Assembly: GCA_028710525.1 (NCBI GenBank)
Contig: JAQTTY010000010.1
Location: 1-64,000 of the forward strand
Source: Gallionella sp.
GTDB taxonomy: Bacteria; Pseudomonadota; Gammaproteobacteria; Burkholderiales; Gallionellaceae
Reading direction: 5' to 3'
Length of the DNA stretch: 64,000 nt
A program made the translations under genes and the position numbers. Positions 62,841 through 64,000 of the stretch are shown in pieces (positions within the stretch are counted from its first letter, which is position 1; each line of letters opens with the position of its first letter). A model generated the notes under the pieces. It saw only the letters and a program-made list of their open reading frames with translations. It did no database searches and was not told the origin of the DNA.

Positions 62841-64000
62841 TCAACTGATTGCACATTTGGTCAAGGGATATCCCGCTTTACGCAGATCAGAAGCAGAGCG
62901 CGCCAGTGCCTCGGTGGCAGTCTTAGCCTCACTCACCGATTGCGTGTTGCTATCCACTAGATTACTGATCTGTTGCAGGCTGTCCGCCACACTGCCACTC
63001 GCCGCTGATTGCTGGCCCGACGCCGTGGCGATGTGCTGCACACGATCCGAGACATTCACTGACGCCAACATGATCTCTTTCAAACCCTCACCGTTTTTAC
63101 GTATTAGTCCGATGCTGGTCTCAACTTCGATCACCGCGTCATGCATCGACTGCACTGCCGAACCGGAGATACTGTTGATCTCATCGATGGTGACAGCGAT
63201 GTCTTTAGTGCTGGTAGCAGTGCGCTCCGCCAGCTTGCGCACCTCATCCGCCACCACGGCAAAGCCCCGCCCCTGCTCGCCGGCACGTGCCGCCTCGATG
63301 GCCGCGTTCAAGGCCAACAGATTGGTCTGCTCGGCAATGTCTTTGATGGCATTGGAGATGGTGCCGATTTTCTGGATGGACACGCGCAGATCGCTGATGG
63401 TCTTGCTGGAGGCCTGAACGGTATCAGACACCTTGCCTGCTGCCGCGATACTTAAATCCATATTGCGGTTGTTTTCTTCCACTGTCTTCTGGGTGGCACG
63501 GGCATCCCCCAAAGACACATCGGCCATCTGCGCCACTTCCACCACCGAACTGCGGAACTGCTCCATGGTGTTAAATATCGCCCTAACCTGCTGCTGTTCG
63601 AACTGAGCATTCTCCGCGACACCGGACACTTGGCTATCTAGCTGCGCCGAAAGTTGATTGATGACGCGCGCCGAGGCGGCAATTTCATCTACCAACATGC
63701 GCAGATAAGTCTGCATATTGGTTACCTCGCAACACATGTCGCCGACCTCGTCGCCCACACTCACATCCAGCTCGCTATCGAAGTTGCCCTGCAACACGTT
63801 GCGTAATTCGTTCTTGGCCGCATCCAAAGGCTCGCGCACATATTTCACCACGCAGTAACCAAGGAAGAAGAACAGAAACACATGCAGCACAACTTGTCCG
63901 CCCAGCAATTCCAACTCGGTTGTAGCATCGATTTGCAGTCTGCTCGATATAAACCACTGCCCCAATCCCAGCACAAATAACAGGGCGCTTTGAATAACGA
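62841..64000 (-). CDS. Chemoreceptor with minimal periplasmic loop, 5' end outside window
   Basis: The frame stays open to the window edge ([17 protein letters not shown] forms helix 1), so the start lies just outside and few residues are missing. Helix 1 and helix 2 ([20 protein letters not shown]) are separated by only about 15-18 residues. A HAMP domain ([20 protein letters not shown]) and signalling hairpin [20 protein letters not shown] followed by [20 protein letters not shown] complete it. The tail is short, without a pentapeptide. Sensing is likely intramembrane or cytoplasmic. It precedes the two cheV genes and may open the operon. Confidence 0.9.
   Translation of the reverse strand, partial: VIQSALLFVLGLGQWFISSRLQIDATTELELLGGQVVLHVFLFFFLGYCVVKYVREPLDAAKNELRNVLQGNFDSELDVSVGDEVGDMCCEVTNMQTYLRMLVDEIAASARVINQLSAQLDSQVSGVAENAQFEQQQVRAIFNTMEQFRSSVVEVAQMADVSLGDARATQKTVEENNRNMDLSIAAAGKVSDTVQASSKTISDLRVSIQKIGTISNAIKDIAEQTNLLALNAAIEAARAGEQGRGFAVVADEVRKLAERTATSTKDIAVTIDEINSISGSAVQSMHDAVIEVETSIGLIRKNGEGLKEIMLASVNVSDRVQHIATASGQQSAASGSVADSLQQISNLVDSNTQSVSEAKTATEALARSASDLRKAGYPLTKCAIS

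Overview
This window is a flagellar and chemotaxis super-cluster from a betaproteobacterium. The gene set and order (flgA divergent from flgBCDEFGHIJKL, flgMN, flhA-flhF-flhG-fliA-motC-motD, cheRDB, cheZ with a QDQVDDLL-type tail, two cheV) and the medium GC content judged by eye fit the Nitrosomonadales/Gallionellaceae-like betaproteobacteria. The genus is an inference. No tRNA or rRNA gene was seen.

Layout. 1-668: left part of an IS4-type insertion sequence, abutting a response-regulator fragment that has lost its N-terminus. 749-2245: three small housekeeping or unknown genes. 2299-12717 (minus): flgL, K, J, I, H, G, F, E, D, C, B. 12851-14496 (plus): flgA, flgM, flgN. 14625-15571: a small lipoprotein and a cut-short DUF2726 gene. 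15864-22375 (minus): flhA, flhF, flhG, fliA, motC, motD. 22759-23022: a small charged protein of unknown function. 23047-39032 (minus): a 16-kb signalling island between flhB and flhA, with three HPt-tailed hybrid histidine kinases, two FIST sensors, a di-heme cytochrome c peroxidase homologue and two HD-type c-di-GMP phosphodiesterases. 39114-52637 (minus): cheW, two large receptors, cheR, cheD, cheB, an HsbA/HsbR-like partner switch, a diguanylate cyclase and flhB. 52921-64000 (minus): a partial receptor, cheV, cheV, cheY, cheZ, cheA, two receptor-like proteins, a second cheY and a second cheA.

Four sites match the FliA (sigma-28) consensus TAAAG-N14-GCCGATAA with exactly 11 bases between the two 8-base elements. 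They lie upstream of flgK, flgM, cheW and the first gene of the signalling island. This places the island, and by inference its c-di-GMP output, in the late flagellar regulon. The cheW transcript appears to run through cheRDB and the partner switch into flhB. The HsbA-like STAS protein could act on FlgM, as HsbA does in Pseudomonas aeruginosa, linking the phosphorelays to FliA activity.

Most interesting: the FliA-linked FIST/hybrid-kinase/peroxidase/HD-GYP island; the partner switch inside the che operon; six [YF]G[FL]F repeats in the P1-P3 linker of one CheA; a 57-bp tandem duplication at the C-terminus of FlhF; and a C-terminal GD[IV]ELF motif shared by CheD and a receptor-like protein.
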